Program-made: the position numbers and the translations under genes
Shown here: positions 1-7,481 of the stretch, one piece after another
Layout of the letters: each line of letters opens with the position of its first letter
Numbering within the stretch: position 1 is the first letter of the stretch
NCBI GenBank assembly: GCA_964624465.1
Contig: CAZUZD010000066.1
Location: 1 to 23,073, forward strand
Length of the DNA stretch: 23,073 nt
Direction: 5' to 3'
DNA from: CAZUZD01 sp964624465
GTDB taxonomy: Bacteria > Planctomycetota > Planctomycetia > Isosphaerales > Isosphaeraceae
The notes under the pieces: model-generated
Database searches by the model: none
What the model saw: only the letters and a program-made list of their open reading frames with translations
Told to the model about the DNA's origin: nothing

Positions 1-473
1 TCGCCACGGCGCCCCCGGGCTGGGCGAGCCAGGTCGCGGCGCCGGCCGGGTCCGACCCCGGCGTCGGGCCCACCACCGTCGTCGCCACCGCGGCATCGGC
101 CCCCGGATCCGGCGCCGACCCGGACCGCGAGCTGCCGCCGGTCGCCCCGCCCGAGTGGAGCTCCAGCGAGTATCCCGCCGCCGAGATCTGGCCCGATCCG
201 GAGCCGGAATCCGATCCCGAGCCGCCGGCGGCCGTGCCTGCCGACGCCTTCGCCGGCGCGGTCCCGTTCGGCGCCGAGGCCCCCGAGCCCCATCGGCCGA
301 CGGAGCCGCCCGCCCCCGCTCGCCCGGCCCCCGAGCCGCGCCGCGACGCCACCCGGGGGGGCCTGCCCGAGGCGCCCCGGCCCGAACCCCGGCCCCCCAC
401 CACGCCAGGACCGGCCCTGAGCCCGGCCGACGCGCTCCGCGAGGCCCTGAAGCGGCACAGCCGCAAGCCGTGA
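1..473 (+). CDS. 3' end of an Ala/Pro/Glu-rich protein, function unknown
   Basis: The reading frame is open from the left edge (first full codon at base 3) to a TGA at 471-473, so only the last 156 residues are visible. This part is low in complexity, dominated by Ala, Pro, Glu, Arg and Gly, with Pro-rich stretches and no recognisable domain. It ends in a short, probably helical basic segment (ALREALKRHSRKP). It looks like a disordered C-terminal tail or linker, and the functional domain must lie upstream. The stop lies 10 bases from the stop of the convergent gene. The frame is supported by its length, its high GC at third positions and the absence of a better competing frame. Function cannot be assigned. 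Confidence 0.6.
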   Translation, partial: ATAPPGWASQVAAPAGSDPGVGPTTVVATAASAPGSGADPDRELPPVAPPEWSSSEYPAAEIWPDPEPESDPEPPAAVPADAFAGAVPFGAEAPEPHRPTEPPAPARPAPEPRRDATRGGLPEAPRPEPRPPTTPGPALSPADALREALKRHSRKP

Positions 474-483
474 CCCGGCGGCG

Positions 484-1173
484 TCAGCTCCCGGCGTAGA
501 GCGTGGCCGTCGAGAGCGGGTTGCTGGTGCCGCTGGCCGAGACCGTCCCGCGCACGACGATCGTGCTCGGCCCGCTGAGCCGGCCGCGGTAGACGACCTG
601 CACGGTGCCCTGCCCGATCGCGCCGGCGTAGCTGCCCGAGCTGAGGTTGTCGTCGACCACGAAGCTGAACTGCGTGGGTCGGCCCTGCCGGTCGACGGCG
701 CCGGGCACCGCCGTCAGGTCGAGGCCCAGGATCGAGCCCGAGGCGCGGTTCTTGTCGAACATCGTCAGGATGCCGGTCGGGAGCACGGCCGGGTCGGTCG
801 GCACGCTCACGGCGAGCTGGGCGTCGCCGTGCAGGAATCCGCTGGCGCCGCCCTTGCCGCGGACGGCGAGGATCGCCGCCTCCTCGCTGTAGCGCCCGGG
901 GCCCTGCTGGAACGTGCCGTTGAAGCCGCCGCCGAAGCTCAGCCGCAGCGCCTGGTGGCGGGTCGGGGTGCCCACGGGGTTCAGGATGCGGTTGCTGGTC
1001 GGGTCGATCGTCTGGTCGATCGGGAACCCCGAGCGGACCAGCGGCCGGACCAGGGGCGACGCCGGCTGCACGGCCACGCGGGTCGGCGGGCTGGTGCCCA
1101 GCGTCGACAGGACCTCGCGGGCCTCGAGCCGGTCGAGTGCGGGCCTCAGGCCCCGGTTGCGCCGGTCGGACAT
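484..1173 (-). CDS. LEPR-XLL-like planctomycete protein, function unknown
   Basis: This is a 229-residue protein. Residues 10-23 (RPALDRLEAREVLS) resemble the LEPR-XLL / 'LExRxLLS' motif found near the N-terminus of many planctomycete extracellular proteins, where it follows a basic stretch as it does here (MSDRRNRG). The rest is rich in Gly, Ser, Thr and Val with alternating beta-like segments (for example residues 167-213), which suggests a beta-sandwich or CHRD-like surface domain, but I recognise no named family. The ATG at 1173 is chosen because a strong purine-rich ribosome site (GGGAGGGAGT) lies about 7 bases upstream; the open frame extends to 1695 but lacks such a signal. It follows gluconokinase on the same strand after 137 bp. 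Export through the LEPR motif is inferred from the family. Confidence 0.8.
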   Translation of the reverse strand: MSDRRNRGLRPALDRLEAREVLSTLGTSPPTRVAVQPASPLVRPLVRSGFPIDQTIDPTSNRILNPVGTPTRHQALRLSFGGGFNGTFQQGPGRYSEEAAILAVRGKGGASGFLHGDAQLAVSVPTDPAVLPTGILTMFDKNRASGSILGLDLTAVPGAVDRQGRPTQFSFVVDDNLSSGSYAGAIGQGTVQVVYRGRLSGPSTIVVRGTVSASGTSNPLSTATLYAGS

Positions 1174-1310
1174 CGTCGGACTCCCTCCCCGCCCGGGTCG
1201 GGCCCGATCCGTCGGTCCCCTGGCCCGGAGCCGTCCTCTTGGCGATCGGCGAGCGGCCGCCGTCCGGGCGAGCCAAACCCCCGCGACCGGCGCCGGCGCC
1301 GACCGACGGC

Positions 1311-1862
1311 TCAGGCTGGATCCGCTGGAGGGGTCGAGGGGGTCGCGTCGGTCGCCGGGGTTGCGTCGGTCGCGGCGACGGCGAGGCCGAGCCGGCGCTG
1401 GATCTCGGCGGCGATCTGCTCCGGCGGCGGCTCGATGCCCACCCGGAGCGCGTCGGCGGGCGCCTCGAGGGTCGTGAACTGGCTGTGCAGCAGCCCCGGA
1501 TTCATGAAGTGGCCGTGGCGGCCGGCCAGCCGCTCGCGGATCAGGGCCTCGGGACCGTCCAGGAACACGAACGTGACGCAGGGGCCCTCGCGGAGGTAGT
1601 CGCGGTAGGCGTGCTTCAGCGCCGAGCAGGCGAGCACGAGGCTCTCGCCGCGGGCGCAGGCGTCGTCGACAAGGCGTTCGAGGCGTTCGAGCCACGGGCG
1701 GCGGTCGGCGTCGTCGAGGGGGATGCCGGCGCGGAGCTTGGCGACGTTGGCCGGCGGGTGGTGGTCGTCGGCGTCGACGAACCGCCAGCCGAGCCGGGCG
1801 GCCAGGTGCTGGCCCACGGTCGTCTTGCCCGAGCCGGAGACGCCCATCAGCACCACGATCAT
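1311..1862 (-). CDS. gntK: Gluconokinase
   Basis: A 183-residue cytoplasmic kinase that phosphorylates D-gluconate with ATP to 6-phosphogluconate, feeding the pentose phosphate or Entner-Doudoroff route. Family signatures are clear: the P-loop GVSGSGKT at residues 7-14, the substrate segment DADDHHPPANVAKL at 30-43 followed by GIPLDDADRRPWL, SALKHAYRDYLR at 80-91, and a C-terminal block with HFMNPGLLHSQFTTLE (118-133). The ATG at 1862 places the P-loop at the normal distance from the N-terminus and has GGGAG 8 bases upstream; a longer open frame to 2009 adds only unconserved sequence. The last 25 residues are an unusual Ala/Thr/Asp/Pro tail with a repeated ATDATP unit. Other gluconate-pathway genes are not visible nearby. 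Confidence 0.93.
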   Translation of the reverse strand: MIVVLMGVSGSGKTTVGQHLAARLGWRFVDADDHHPPANVAKLRAGIPLDDADRRPWLERLERLVDDACARGESLVLACSALKHAYRDYLREGPCVTFVFLDGPEALIRERLAGRHGHFMNPGLLHSQFTTLEAPADALRVGIEPPPEQIAAEIQRRLGLAVAATDATPATDATPSTPPADPA

Positions 1863-1947
1863 GGCCGCGCTCCCGAGGGGGCCGGGGCCGACCCGGACGG
1901 TTCGTCCCGATCGCCTGGCCGGGGAACCGGAACCGTCGATGAGTTCA

Positions 1948-1976
1948 TTGGCTTGACGGCACCGATCGTCTATCTT
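1948..1976 (+). promoter_or_regulatory. Candidate sigma70-type promoter for the secreted Gly/Tyr-rich protein
   Basis: TTGGCT at 1948-1953 and TATCTT at 1971-1976 are separated by 17 bases, each matching 4 of 6 consensus positions. They lie in the only AT-richer stretch between the divergent genes. Transcription would start near 1983 and leave a leader of about 105 bases. A TTGACG at 1953-1958 is an alternative -35 box but has no well-spaced -10. Confidence 0.4.
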
Positions 1977-1991
1977 AACGGATGGAGTGTT

Positions 1992-2004
1992 GGTGCGATG
2001 CACC
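1992..2004. promoter_or_regulatory. Short perfect palindrome, possible operator
   Basis: GGTGC-GAT-GCACC is a perfect 5-bp inverted repeat with a 3-base centre. It sits about 10 bases after the predicted start of transcription of the secreted-protein gene, a position where a repressor could bind. It is short enough to occur by chance. Confidence 0.2.
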
Positions 2005-2088
2005 TTCACGAGCCGATGGCCTTGCCTCGTGACTGGCGACCGGCTCCCTCCCCCGCACCTTCATCGATTCCCCAAAGGACGATCACCC

Positions 2089-3240
2089 ATGCGTTCCAGC
2101 CGACGGTGGCTTGGCCTCTCCCTGGCCGTTCTGGCGAGCTTCGGCACCGGCACCGCCCGGGCCCAGTACGGTTACCCCGGCGGCTACGGGGGTTACGGCT
2201 GGGGCGGCTGGAACAGCCCCGGCAACGTCTACGGTGGCTACGCCACCGGCCTGGGCAACATGGCCGCCGGGCGGGGCCAGTACAACCTGGACACGGCCGC
2301 AGCCCGCTCGATCAACGTCAACACGAACATGAACCTCAACGAGTACATGTATCAGAGCCTGCTTCAGCGCGATCGGATGATGCTGGAGAACAAGGCGCAG
2401 GCCGAGAAGATGAACAAGCAGGCGTACTCGGAGATCCAGGACCGGATCCGCAACCACCCGACCGACGCCGACATCAACAACGGCGACGCCCTGAACATCG
2501 TGCTGACCGAGCTGGGCGACCCCCGGTACGCCTACCAGGTGGGCGCCGAGGCGTCGCAGATCCCGGTGCCGGGCGCCCTGGTCCGCCAGATTCCCTTCAA
2601 CAAGGCGGCCGACGCCATCACCCTCTGCCTGGCCGATCAGCACGACGGCAGCAACGTGCCCGAGATCCTCAAGACCTCGACGTTCGACGCCGAGCGTGCC
2701 CAGGCGCGCAAGCTGGTCGCCGAGCTCAAGGAGCAGCTCAAGGAGAACGACACGCCCAAGCCCGAGACCCTGGCGGCGCTCCGCAAGGTGCTCAAGGGGG
2801 CCTACGCCAAGCTCGACGCCATGAAGTCGCTCGACGCCAACCAGCGGATGGCCGGCGAGCGGGCCCTCAAGGCGATGATCGGCCTGACGAACATGCTCGA
2901 CGGCCCGTCGCTGGACGTGTACCTGGCCGGCGTCGAGAACAAGCAGATCAACCTGGGTCAGCTGCTCGGCTTCATGAAGTCGTTCAACCTCCGGTTCGGC
3001 GTCGCCAAGGACCCGAACCAGCGGAACGCCTACGCCAACCTGTACCCCGTGCTGGTGAACCTGCGCGGCAAGGTCTTCGGCGAGGGTCAGGGCACGCTGC
3101 CCAGCGACTACAACCCGGCCGTCGCCAGCGCCAAGAGCAAGGCCCCGGCCGACTTCTTCGCCGGCGTGCACCCCGACCACATCGACGCCAACGCCGTTCG
3201 CTCCCAGGCCGCGCCCCAGCCCCCCGCCCCGATGCCCTGA
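2089..3240 (+). CDS. Secreted Gly/Tyr-rich protein, planctomycete type, function unknown
   Basis: A 383-residue protein with a clear signal peptide: basic MRSSRR, a hydrophobic core LGLSLAVLASFG, and a likely cleavage after TARA, residue 25. The mature protein opens with a Gly/Tyr-rich stretch (residues 26-45), then a segment starting GRGQYNLDTAAARSI and an Asn/Met/Gln-rich helical region. Segments of this type recur in uncharacterised planctomycete secreted proteins, as I remember that family. Residues from about 110 to 360 are mostly helical and charged without cysteines, transmembrane helices or catalytic motifs I know. The C-terminus is Ala/Pro-rich. The ATG at 2089 follows AAAGGAC with suitable spacing and gives the signal peptide directly. 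It is transcribed alone, divergent from gluconokinase and followed by a strong hairpin. A structural or envelope role is only a guess. Confidence 0.85.
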   Translation: MRSSRRWLGLSLAVLASFGTGTARAQYGYPGGYGGYGWGGWNSPGNVYGGYATGLGNMAAGRGQYNLDTAAARSINVNTNMNLNEYMYQSLLQRDRMMLENKAQAEKMNKQAYSEIQDRIRNHPTDADINNGDALNIVLTELGDPRYAYQVGAEASQIPVPGALVRQIPFNKAADAITLCLADQHDGSNVPEILKTSTFDAERAQARKLVAELKEQLKENDTPKPETLAALRKVLKGAYAKLDAMKSLDANQRMAGERALKAMIGLTNMLDGPSLDVYLAGVENKQINLGQLLGFMKSFNLRFGVAKDPNQRNAYANLYPVLVNLRGKVFGEGQGTLPSDYNPAVASAKSKAPADFFAGVHPDHIDANAVRSQAAPQPPAPMP

Positions 3241-3280
3241 TCCCGCCCGGATCGGAGCTTCCCAGGGGCCCCGAACCTTC

Positions 3281-3324
3281 GCCCCGACCGCCCGCCCGGC
3301 AGCTTGCCGGCGGGCGGTCGGGGC
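3281..3324 (+). terminator. Hairpin terminator after the secreted-protein gene
   Basis: A left arm at 3281-3300 pairs with a right arm at 3306-3324 over about 19 bp with one bulged base and an AGCTT loop. It begins 41 bases after the stop codon. The following GATTCGCGTTT has only a weak T-run, so it may act as a GC-rich terminator or an mRNA-stabilising hairpin. Confidence 0.7.
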
Positions 3325-3364
3325 GATTCGCGTTTGCGGGCCCGGGGAGAAGCCGGGCGGCGGC

Positions 3365-3763
3365 TCAGCGGCTGCCGTCGAGCCAGTCGGCGAGCTCGCG
3401 GAGCGAGCGGGCGAGGTCGCGGGGGCGCTCGACGACCTGGCCCTGGCCCAGGCCGACGCGCGGCGCGCCGCCGGCGTCGGCCGGCTCCTCGATCATCAGC
3501 CGGCCGCCGGGCACCACCGTGTCGATCACGGCGTTGACCAGGTCGAGGGCCGAGCGGCGCCAGGCCTGGCCCTCGGTGTAGGGGCCGCGGGCGTACGGCA
3601 GCTCGGTGGCGATCAGGGCGCGGGCGACCTGGGGGCTCTCGGTGATCGGGCCGGCGGCGGCGGCGTGCTCATCGGCGAGCACGCTGTACAGGTAGCACTG
3701 GCCGGGCGGGCACGGCGGGTCCATCGTGCAGCGGCCGTCCGGATTGGTCTGGCACTGGGCCAT
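3365..3763 (-). CDS. Small protein with N-terminal cysteine cluster, function unknown
   Basis: A 132-residue protein that I do not recognise. Four cysteines at positions 4, 12, 18 and 23 lie in a short Pro/Gly-rich N-terminus (MDPPCPPGQCYLY), which could bind a metal or simply be a small structural knuckle. Residues 25-70 look helical, and the end (SLRELADWLDGSR) is an amphipathic helix. There is no signal peptide or membrane segment, so it is probably cytoplasmic. The ATG at 3763 follows GGGAG at a spacing of 11. It stands downstream of the DUF937/OmpA-like gene on the same strand but is separated from it by a strong hairpin, so it probably has its own promoter. Confidence 0.7.
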   Translation of the reverse strand: MAQCQTNPDGRCTMDPPCPPGQCYLYSVLADEHAAAAGPITESPQVARALIATELPYARGPYTEGQAWRRSALDLVNAVIDTVVPGGRLMIEEPADAGGAPRVGLGQGQVVERPRDLARSLRELADWLDGSR

Positions 3764-3921
3764 GGTGGCAGCAACTCCCTCGGAGTGAAGACGGACGAGG
3801 GTGAGCCCGCGCCTGGCGGCGGGGCCACCCTCCGCATTGTTGGCGGTCGCGATCGGCGCCGCAACCGGGCGGTGCGGCGCCCCGGCTGGCCGGCCCGCTC
3901 GCGCCTGCGGCGCGCAACGAC

Positions 3922-3954
3922 GGCGGCCGCCTCGAACGGGTCGAGGCGGCCGCC
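3922..3954 (-). terminator. Perfect 14-bp hairpin, terminator of the DUF937/OmpA-like gene
   Basis: Bases 3922-3935 are perfectly complementary to 3941-3954 with a 5-base loop. The hairpin starts 36 bases downstream of the minus-strand stop at 3991. There is no T-run after it, as with other hairpins in this window. Confidence 0.65.
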
Positions 3955-3990
3955 TGGTGGAGAATCCTCGGGGCCGGGTCAGGCCGGGTC

Positions 3991-5274
3991 TCAGAGCTTG
4001 ATGACGCCCAGCTCGAGCCGCTCGTTCTTCGGGTCGCCGGCCGGGGCGACGGGCTTGGTGGCGCCGGCGCTCTCGGTGACGACCTTCTCGGCGGCGACGC
4101 CGCGGTCGGTCAGGGCCTTCTTGACCGCGTCGGCCTTGGCCAGGGCGGCCACGGTGCCGGCCTCGGTGGCGTCGGCCGAGTGGCCGGTGAGCTTGACCGT
4201 CAGGGTCGGCATCGCCTGGAGCATCTTGGCGAAGATGTCGAACTGGAGCTTGGCCGCGGGGGTCAGCTCGGTGGTGTTCGGCAGGTACTCGGCGACGTTG
4301 AAGGCCCAGGTCTGGCTCAGGTCCGGGCTGGCGCCGGTGACGAACTTGCCGAAGGTGTCGACGAACGAGCCCTCGGGCAGCTCCAGCGCGGTGCCGTCGG
4401 GGAGCTTGAACGGGATCAGCTTGGCGGCAACCGTCTTGGCGGCGTCGACCACGGCGCCCTTGGCGGCGTCGACCACGGCACCGGCCGTGGGGGGCTGAAT
4501 CTCGACCGGCTTGGTCTTCAGGACGGCCGTGGTGTCACCCGGCGGGGCGATCGGCTCTTCGCCCTTGGGCAGCAGGAAGTAGACCAGGCCCAGGCCGAGC
4601 AGGCCGAGCAGGGCCGGCACCAGCCACTTGGGCAGGCCGGGGGCCTCGACGGCGGCGGTGGCGCGGGTGGCGGCGGCCGTGGTGGTGCGGACCGCGTCGG
4701 CGGCCTTGCCGGCGGCGTTGCCCAGGCCGGCGAAGCCGAGCTGGCCGGCCAGCTCAGGCGGCACCACGTCCTTCAGGAAGCCCTGCTGACCCTTGAGCAG
4801 GTCGGCCAGGCCGGCGGCGTTCAGGCCCTTGCCGGCGACGATCTTGCCGATGTTGCCCAGCAGCAGCGGCAGGATCAGGCCCATCAACGGGCCCAGGGCG
4901 CCCGAGCCCATCTTCAGCAGCGGGCCGAGGATGCTCACGATGTTGCCCAGGCCGCCGCCGAAGATCGCGGTGGCCAGGTCGGTGCCCTTCTTGCCCAGCT
5001 CGGTGGCCTTGGCCGGCGAGCCCAGGATGTCGCCGATGTTGCCCGGCAGGTCCTGCATGCCCGGCGTCGTGCGCAGGGTGTTGATCAGGCCGAAGATCTG
5101 GTCGGCACCGCCGGGGGCGGCCGCCTTCTGGCCCAGGCCGGCCAGGATCACGCCGATGATCTTCTCGATCATCGACGACGACAGCGCGCCGTCGCTCAGG
5201 CCGGCGGCCTTGGTCAGCTGGCCGACGATCGGGCCGGTCAACTGGCCCTTCAGCAGCTCGAGGATGTTGTCCAC
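3991..5274 (-). CDS. DUF937 (YidB-like) - transmembrane - OmpA-like envelope protein
   Basis: A 427-residue protein. Residues 1-70 resemble DUF937/YidB: NILELLKGQLTG, a helix with SSSMIEKIIGVILAGL, and Gly/Ala/Leu-rich helices. A second Gly/Leu-rich hydrophobic region spans about 105-150. A single transmembrane helix lies at about 217-235 (LVPALLGLLGLGLVYFLL). An Ala/Val linker with two similar VVDAAK units follows, then an OmpA-like C-terminus: TVKLTGHSADAT at 359-370, ALAKADAVKKALTDRGV at 377-393 and NERLELGVI at 417-425, comparable to the NxxLSxxRAxxV and NRRVEI motifs of peptidoglycan-binding OmpA domains. The likely topology is an inner-membrane anchor with the OmpA part outside. The GTG start at 5274 follows AAAGGTG at good spacing; the ATG at 5517 overlaps the predicted -10 box and is rejected. 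Ligand binding by this degenerate OmpA domain is unproven. Confidence 0.85.
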   Translation of the reverse strand: MDNILELLKGQLTGPIVGQLTKAAGLSDGALSSSMIEKIIGVILAGLGQKAAAPGGADQIFGLINTLRTTPGMQDLPGNIGDILGSPAKATELGKKGTDLATAIFGGGLGNIVSILGPLLKMGSGALGPLMGLILPLLLGNIGKIVAGKGLNAAGLADLLKGQQGFLKDVVPPELAGQLGFAGLGNAAGKAADAVRTTTAAATRATAAVEAPGLPKWLVPALLGLLGLGLVYFLLPKGEEPIAPPGDTTAVLKTKPVEIQPPTAGAVVDAAKGAVVDAAKTVAAKLIPFKLPDGTALELPEGSFVDTFGKFVTGASPDLSQTWAFNVAEYLPNTTELTPAAKLQFDIFAKMLQAMPTLTVKLTGHSADATEAGTVAALAKADAVKKALTDRGVAAEKVVTESAGATKPVAPAGDPKNERLELGVIKL

Positions 5275-5515
5275 AGGTGCACCTTTCGAAGAGAGGGGGG
5301 GCCGGGACAGACAGCGTCCCCGGCCCAGTGAGACACGAGCCCAGCGGTCGGCGACGGGGCAACCCTCGCGGGTCGTCGCACCGTCGATGGCCGGGGCCTT
5401 TGGAATCCTTCCCGGGGATCGTCCTGAGTCGGAAGTCGATCTCTCGACAGGACTAAAGGCTGCGCTGTTCGAATCCCAGCCATCGGGCTCGAAGCTTGCA
5501 TGCGGCCAGAGCCCC

Positions 5516-5544
5516 ATTAGAGAGACGATAGCCTAAGAAGTCAA
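5516..5544 (-). promoter_or_regulatory. Strong sigma70-type promoter for the DUF937/OmpA-like gene
   Basis: Read on the minus strand, TTGACT (5544-5539) and TCTAAT (5521-5516) are 17 bases apart, each matching 5 of 6 consensus positions, in an unusually AT-rich patch. Transcription would start near 5509, giving a leader of about 235 bases before the GTG at 5274. Confidence 0.65.
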
Positions 5545-5621
5545 CAAATTGGACAAAGATTCGATGCGTCGTCGAGTGCGTGCCGGACACCGCCCGGTCG
5601 CCGGCCCGGAGGTGACTGAGG

Positions 5622-5650
5622 TTGACCGGCGGCCGGGGGATCGCTATCAC
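5622..5650 (+). promoter_or_regulatory. Candidate sigma70-type promoter for the MBOAT gene
   Basis: TTGACC at 5622-5627 (5 of 6 matches) and TATCAC at 5645-5650 (4 of 6) are separated by exactly 17 bases. The predicted start near 5657 leaves about 169 bases before the ATG at 5826. Confidence 0.45.
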
Positions 5651-5825
5651 TCGCTCGCTCGGCTCCGAGAGGGTCCTCGCTGCGACTGCCCCCCTGTGCG
5701 CCTGCCCCCGAGATCACCCGACCGGCACCGCCCCGCCCGGCGACTGCCCCGACCGCCCCCCAGCGCGGGTGCCCGGGGGCCCGGCCGGGACCACCGACCG
5801 AGGGAGGCCAGGGAGGGCCAGGCCC

Positions 5826-7430
5826 ATGCTCTTCAACTCGTACCCGTTCGCCTACTTCTTCCTGCTGTTCTTCCCGCTCTACTGGCTGCTACCCCACAGG
5901 CCCCAGAATCTGGTGCTCCTGGCCGGCAGCTATTTCTTCTATGGCTGCTGGGACTGGCGGTTCCTCTCGCTGCTGGTCATCAGCACGGTGATGGACTACG
6001 GCTGCGGCCTGGCCGTCGACCACTTCCAGGACCCGAGGCGCCGCAAGCTCTGCGTGGCGGCCAGCATGGCCCTGAACCTGGGCATGCTCGGCTACTTCAA
6101 GTACGTGGGCTTCTTCGCCACCAGCCTGCACGCCCTGGCCCTGCGCCTGGGCTGGGACATCCCGCAGTGGCAGCTCGACGTGGCGCTGCCGATCGGCATC
6201 TCGTTCTACACGTTCCAGTCGATGAGCTACGTCATCGACGTGTACCGGCGCGACATCCGGCCGACCCGCAACCTGCTGGAGTTCGCCGCCTTCGTCTCGT
6301 TCTTCCCGCACCTGGTCGCCGGCCCGATCATGCGGCCCACGACCCTGCTGCCGCAGATCGAGCAGCCGCGGCGGTTCGACTTCGACCGCTTCTACCGGGG
6401 CGCGTACCTGATCTTCTGGGGCCTGACCAAGAAGGTCGTCGTCGCCGACAACCTGGCCCTGCTCGTCAACGACCTGTACGGCAAGTGGCAGACGCACGAC
6501 GGCGGCCGGGCGCTGTTCGCCATGAACGCCTTCGCGTTCCAGATCTACTGCGACTTCTCGGGCTACACCGACGCCGCCCGCGGCATCGCCAAGTGCCTGG
6601 GCTTCGAGCTGGCCCTGAACTTCAACCTGCCGTACTTCGCCACCAGCCCCAAGGAGTTCTGGAACCGCTGGCACATCAGCCTCTCGAGCTGGCTCCGCGA
6701 CTACCTGTACATCCCCCTGGGCGGCAACCGGGGCGACCGCGCCCGCTGGGCCGGCAACCTGATGCTGGCGGCGGCCGTCGCCGGACTGGGCGTGGGCCTC
6801 GGCATGTACGCGGGCGCCACTCCCGGCGTGCAGAAGCTGCTGACGAAGGCCCCCTGGCTGCCCGGGGTCGCCGGGTTCCTGCTGGCGGCCGGCTGCCTGG
6901 CGATCGTCCTGATCCGGCCCGGCACGCCCGCGATGGTCCAGCGCAACCTGATGCTCACGATGGTCATCGGCGGCCTCTGGCATGGCGCCTCGTGGACCTT
7001 CGTGCTCTGGGGCTTCTACCAGGGGGCCCTGCTCATCGGTCACAAGCTGGCCGAGCCCTGGCTCAAGCGGGTGCAGCCGACCGACCCGGTCGAGGCCGCC
7101 TGCTGGAAGGGGCTGCGGATCTTCGTCACGTTCCACCTGGTCTGCGTCGGCTGGGTGCTGTTCCGGGCGCAGTCGCTGGACCAGGCCCTGGGCCTCCTGG
7201 GCGCGATCGTCCGGCGGCCGGCGATTCCGCCGGCGGCGGTGATGGTGCCGGTGCTCGTGTGCGTGATCCCGCTCTTGCTCGTGCAGCTGGCCCAGTACCT
7301 GGCCCGCGACCTCGAGGTCGTCTTCCGCACGCCGTGGTACGTCCGCTCGGTCTTCTACACGATCCTGTTCTACGCCTTCGTCATCGGCGGCGAGTTCGGC
7401 GGCGGGCAGTTCCTCTACTTCCAGTTCTGA
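5826..7430 (+). CDS. AlgI-type MBOAT O-acyltransferase
   Basis: A 534-residue polytopic membrane enzyme of the membrane-bound O-acyltransferase family, AlgI/DltB branch, which moves acyl groups (usually acetyl) across the membrane onto an exported polysaccharide or other acceptor. It starts with the family N-terminus MLFNSYPFAYFFLLFFPLYW, continues with FFPHLVAGPI, the DFSGYTD segment, and PKEFWNRWHISLSSWLRDYL, where His283 is the conserved first histidine. GLWHGASWTFVLWG contains His386, the expected active-site histidine. About ten or more hydrophobic helices are visible. Between GGNR (residues 299-302) and LWHG it carries about 60 residues more than I expect for AlgI, with two extra hydrophobic stretches. 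The ATG at 5826 follows GGGAGG at a spacing of about 9-10. No AlgJ/AlgX-like SGNH partner is next to it, so the acceptor is unknown. Confidence 0.93.
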   Translation: MLFNSYPFAYFFLLFFPLYWLLPHRPQNLVLLAGSYFFYGCWDWRFLSLLVISTVMDYGCGLAVDHFQDPRRRKLCVAASMALNLGMLGYFKYVGFFATSLHALALRLGWDIPQWQLDVALPIGISFYTFQSMSYVIDVYRRDIRPTRNLLEFAAFVSFFPHLVAGPIMRPTTLLPQIEQPRRFDFDRFYRGAYLIFWGLTKKVVVADNLALLVNDLYGKWQTHDGGRALFAMNAFAFQIYCDFSGYTDAARGIAKCLGFELALNFNLPYFATSPKEFWNRWHISLSSWLRDYLYIPLGGNRGDRARWAGNLMLAAAVAGLGVGLGMYAGATPGVQKLLTKAPWLPGVAGFLLAAGCLAIVLIRPGTPAMVQRNLMLTMVIGGLWHGASWTFVLWGFYQGALLIGHKLAEPWLKRVQPTDPVEAACWKGLRIFVTFHLVCVGWVLFRAQSLDQALGLLGAIVRRPAIPPAAVMVPVLVCVIPLLLVQLAQYLARDLEVVFRTPWYVRSVFYTILFYAFVIGGEFGGGQFLYFQF

Positions 7431-7434
7431 CCGC

Positions 7435-7468
7435 CCCGGCCGACCCGGTCCGGGCCGGGTCGGTCGGG
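7435..7468. terminator. Hairpin terminator between convergent genes
   Basis: Arms 7435-7448 and 7455-7468 form a 14-bp stem with one G-T pair and a 6-base loop. It lies 5 bases after the MBOAT stop and 14 bases from the stop of the convergent gene, so it could end transcription from both sides. Confidence 0.65.
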
Positions 7469-7481
7469 CGCGCGGGCTGGC

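Larger units (their letters stand above)
5275..5825. other. 551-bp divergent intergenic region
   Basis: No convincing gene lies here. It holds the minus-strand promoter at 5516-5544 with the long DUF937/OmpA leader to its left, and a plus-strand promoter candidate at 5622-5650 with a leader of about 169 bases to its right. A short minus-strand frame at 5453-5650 covers both promoter candidates and was rejected. I see no riboswitch I can name. Confidence 0.6.

Noticed and set aside
1137..3581. An 814-residue plus-strand open frame across gluconokinase and the secreted protein
   Set aside because: It overlaps two real genes on different strands, crosses the hairpin terminator and is low in complexity.
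3905..3960. Possible transposon end or attachment site around the GC-rich palindrome
   Set aside because: The 14-bp perfect stem with short loop directly after a stop codon is better explained as a terminator, and no mobile gene is near.
5275..5517. Upstream ATG at 5517 for the DUF937/OmpA-like gene
   Set aside because: It overlaps the predicted -10 box and the added 81 residues look non-coding; the GTG at 5274 has a ribosome site.
5453..5650. A 65-residue minus-strand frame in the intergenic region
   Set aside because: It spans both promoter candidates and shows no conserved feature.
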